Source: Pseudomonadota bacterium (GTDB lineage Bacteria; Pseudomonadota; Gammaproteobacteria; Burkholderiales; Burkholderiaceae_C). From it: a stretch of 6,430 bases of DNA. A model generated the notes under the pieces. That model was not told where the DNA came from. It saw only the letters and a list, made by a program, of their open reading frames with translations, and ran no database searches. A program made the position numbers and the translations under genes. Below, one piece after another: positions 5,722 through 6,430 of the stretch. Numbering within the stretch: the first letter of the stretch is position 1; every line of letters starts with the position of its first letter. The stretch spans positions 1 to 6,430 of the forward strand of contig JAUPTP010000141.1 of assembly GCA_030918015.1 (NCBI GenBank), written 5' to 3'.

Positions 5722-5735
5722 TTTATTGATATCAA
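5722..5735. promoter_or_regulatory. FNR-like box overlapping the aceA -35
   Basis: TTTATTGATATCAA fits TTGAT-N4-ATCAA at 9/10 positions. It covers the predicted aceA -35 (centre about -31), so a bound CRP/FNR-type protein would be expected to repress rather than activate. It lies in AT-rich DNA, where chance matches are more likely, and the overlapping TTGATATCAA (5726-5735) is also a plain 10-bp palindrome. Confidence 0.3.
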
Positions 5736-5753
5736 AAAGATGTCTTATATAAG
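5726..5753 (+). promoter_or_regulatory. aceA: Sigma-70 promoter of aceA
   Basis: TTGATA (5726-5731, 5/6 to TTGACA) and TATAAG (5748-5753, 5/6 to TATAAT) are separated by 16 bp, the best promoter match in the window. Transcription should start near 5760, giving a leader of about 92 nt. The -10 lies inside the palindrome at 5740-5757. Confidence 0.65.
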
Positions 5754-5757
5754 ACAT
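5740..5757. promoter_or_regulatory. 18-bp perfect palindrome, probable repressor operator of aceA
   Basis: ATGTCTTATATAAGACAT is identical to its reverse complement over all 18 bp and covers the whole aceA -10 element. A bound dimer would exclude RNA polymerase, so repression is expected. The even, unspaced symmetry with GTC/GAC blocks resembles operators of GntR-type or other winged-helix repressors. I cannot name the factor with confidence. Confidence 0.65.
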
Positions 5758-5800
5758 AAGTGTTGGCGGCGCCGAGGGTCAGCAGTAATCTTGAGCCATC

Positions 5801-5815
5801 GAACACGACGTGTTC
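5801..5815. repeat. 7-1-7 inverted repeat in the aceA leader
   Basis: GAACACG-A-CGTGTTC is perfectly symmetric, about 41-55 nt after the predicted transcription start. As DNA it could be a second operator. As RNA it could fold into a 6-bp stem with a three-base loop. A second AACAC at 5827-5831 could compete for the GTGTT strand. Confidence 0.4.
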
Positions 5816-5851
5816 AGCCTCCTTGAAACACCCTGCCGAACGGAGAGACTC

Positions 5852-6430
5852 ATGACGAACCTGACCCGCGAACAACAGATCGCCGCCCTCGAGAAGGACT
5901 GGGCCGAGAACCCCCGCTGGAAGCTGGTGAAGCGCGGCTACAGCGCCGCCGACGTCGTGCGTCTGCGCGGCAGCCTGCAGCCCGAGTACACCCTGGCCAA
6001 GATGGGCGCCGAGAAGCTGTGGGAGAAGGTCAACGGCGGCGCCAAGAAGGGCTATGTCAACGCCTTCGGCGCGATCACCGCCGGTCAGGCGATGCAGCAG
6101 GCCAAGGCCGGTCTGGAAGCCGTGTACCTGTCGGGCTGGCAGGTCGCCGCCGACGGCAACACCTCGGAAACCATGTACCCGGACCAGTCGCTGTACGCCT
6201 ACGACTCGGTGCCGACCATGGTCCGCCGCATCAACAACACCTTCAAGCGTGCCGACGAGATCCAGTGGGGCCGTGGCATCAACCCCGGTGACGAAGGCTT
6301 CGTCGACTACTTCCTGCCGATCGTCGCTGACGCGGAAGCCGGTTTCGGCGGCGTGCTCAACGCCTTCGAGCTGATGAAGAACATGATCGCGTCGGGCGCC
6401 GCCGGCGTGCACTTCGAAGACCAGCTGGCC
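5852..6430 (+). CDS. aceA: Isocitrate lyase (5' part, cut by window edge)
   Basis: First enzyme of the glyoxylate shunt: cleaves isocitrate to succinate and glyoxylate, allowing growth on acetate, fatty acids or other C2 sources. It is a cytoplasmic tetramer in this family. 193 codons are visible, which I estimate to be a bit under half of a roughly 430-residue proteobacterial enzyme. Landmarks: the N-terminal DWAENPRWK (16-24), substrate-binding SGWQVAAD (94-101), YPDQSLY (109-115), the metal-site region ADAEAGFGG (159-167) and GAAGVHFEDQLA (182-193), which directly precedes the catalytic KKCGH loop outside the window. ATG 5852-5854 is preceded by GGAG six bases upstream, and the protein starts as isocitrate lyases do. 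The related 2-methylisocitrate lyase PrpB is shorter and lacks this N-terminal extension, so aceA is preferred. It diverges from the hemerythrin operon and is probably controlled through the palindrome over its -10. Confidence 0.96.
   Translation, partial: MTNLTREQQIAALEKDWAENPRWKLVKRGYSAADVVRLRGSLQPEYTLAKMGAEKLWEKVNGGAKKGYVNAFGAITAGQAMQQAKAGLEAVYLSGWQVAADGNTSETMYPDQSLYAYDSVPTMVRRINNTFKRADEIQWGRGINPGDEGFVDYFLPIVADAEAGFGGVLNAFELMKNMIASGAAGVHFEDQLA

Larger units (their letters stand above)
5418..5851. other. 434-bp divergent control region without a credible gene
   Basis: Between the hemerythrin and isocitrate lyase starts there is no credible coding sequence. Frames open on both strands here have low-complexity or atypical translations and no supported start. 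The left half (to about 5600) is GC-rich and the right half (about 5600-5760) is distinctly AT-rich. The individual sites are listed separately. Confidence 0.8.

Noticed and set aside
5418..5735. Upstream extension of the hemerythrin frame (about 106 residues)
   Set aside because: It has low-complexity, basic and Pro-rich translation, crosses the G-run and promoter elements, and the internal start has a strong AGGAG site.
5477..5752. Plus-strand 91-residue open frame in the control region
   Set aside because: There is no ribosome-binding site, its composition changes abruptly between the GC-rich and AT-rich halves, and it spans the predicted operators and the aceA promoter.
5732..6412. Minus-strand 226-residue open frame antisense to aceA
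   Set aside because: The plus strand encodes unmistakable isocitrate lyase motifs with a good start; the antisense frame is a shadow.

Overview
The window is GC-rich chromosomal DNA from a proteobacterium, most likely a betaproteobacterium of the Burkholderiales. I infer this from the strong G/C third-position codon bias, the style of the tRNA-Pro(TGG) and tRNA-Arg(TCT) genes, and the FrcB, hemerythrin and isocitrate lyase types. I ran no search, so the placement is an inference. Most of the window is ordinary housekeeping and accessory metabolism. I found no phage, insertion sequence, CRISPR array or clearly new gene system. The most interesting DNA is the control region at 5418-5851.

Left part (1-2154): a fructose module. 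A fructose ABC-transporter periplasmic binding protein gene (frcB, minus strand, cut off by the window edge a few residues before its end) diverges from a PfkB-family fructokinase gene (frcK, plus strand). They are separated by 219 bp that contain a perfect 8-5-8 inverted repeat at 1074-1094, a likely operator. The transporter would import fructose and the kinase would convert it to fructose 6-phosphate.

Middle part (2155-4064): tRNA-Pro(TGG) on the plus strand, a complete methyl-accepting chemotaxis receptor on the minus strand, and tRNA-Arg(TCT) on the plus strand. Both tRNA genes have extended -10 promoters. The region 3998-4064 holds only a short hairpin.

Right part (4065-6430): on the minus strand, a hemerythrin-domain gene followed 36 bp downstream by a TauE/SafE-family membrane permease gene, probably one operon. 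Diverging from it on the plus strand is isocitrate lyase (aceA), the first enzyme of the glyoxylate shunt, cut by the right edge after 193 residues. The 434 bp between the two (5418-5851) contain no credible gene. In order from the hemerythrin side they hold: a strong ribosome-binding site; an FNR/Dnr-like box placed about -41 from a predicted start, as in class II activated promoters; a 12-G homopolymer next to a hairpin; a second FNR-like box; an AT-rich stretch with repeated TTCCAC/GTGGAA elements spaced close to whole helical turns; a near-consensus sigma-70 promoter for aceA whose -10 lies inside an 18-bp perfect palindrome; and a 7-1-7 inverted repeat in the aceA leader. The layout suggests oxygen or nitric-oxide control of the hemerythrin operon and carbon-source control of aceA. 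The regulators themselves are not encoded in this window.
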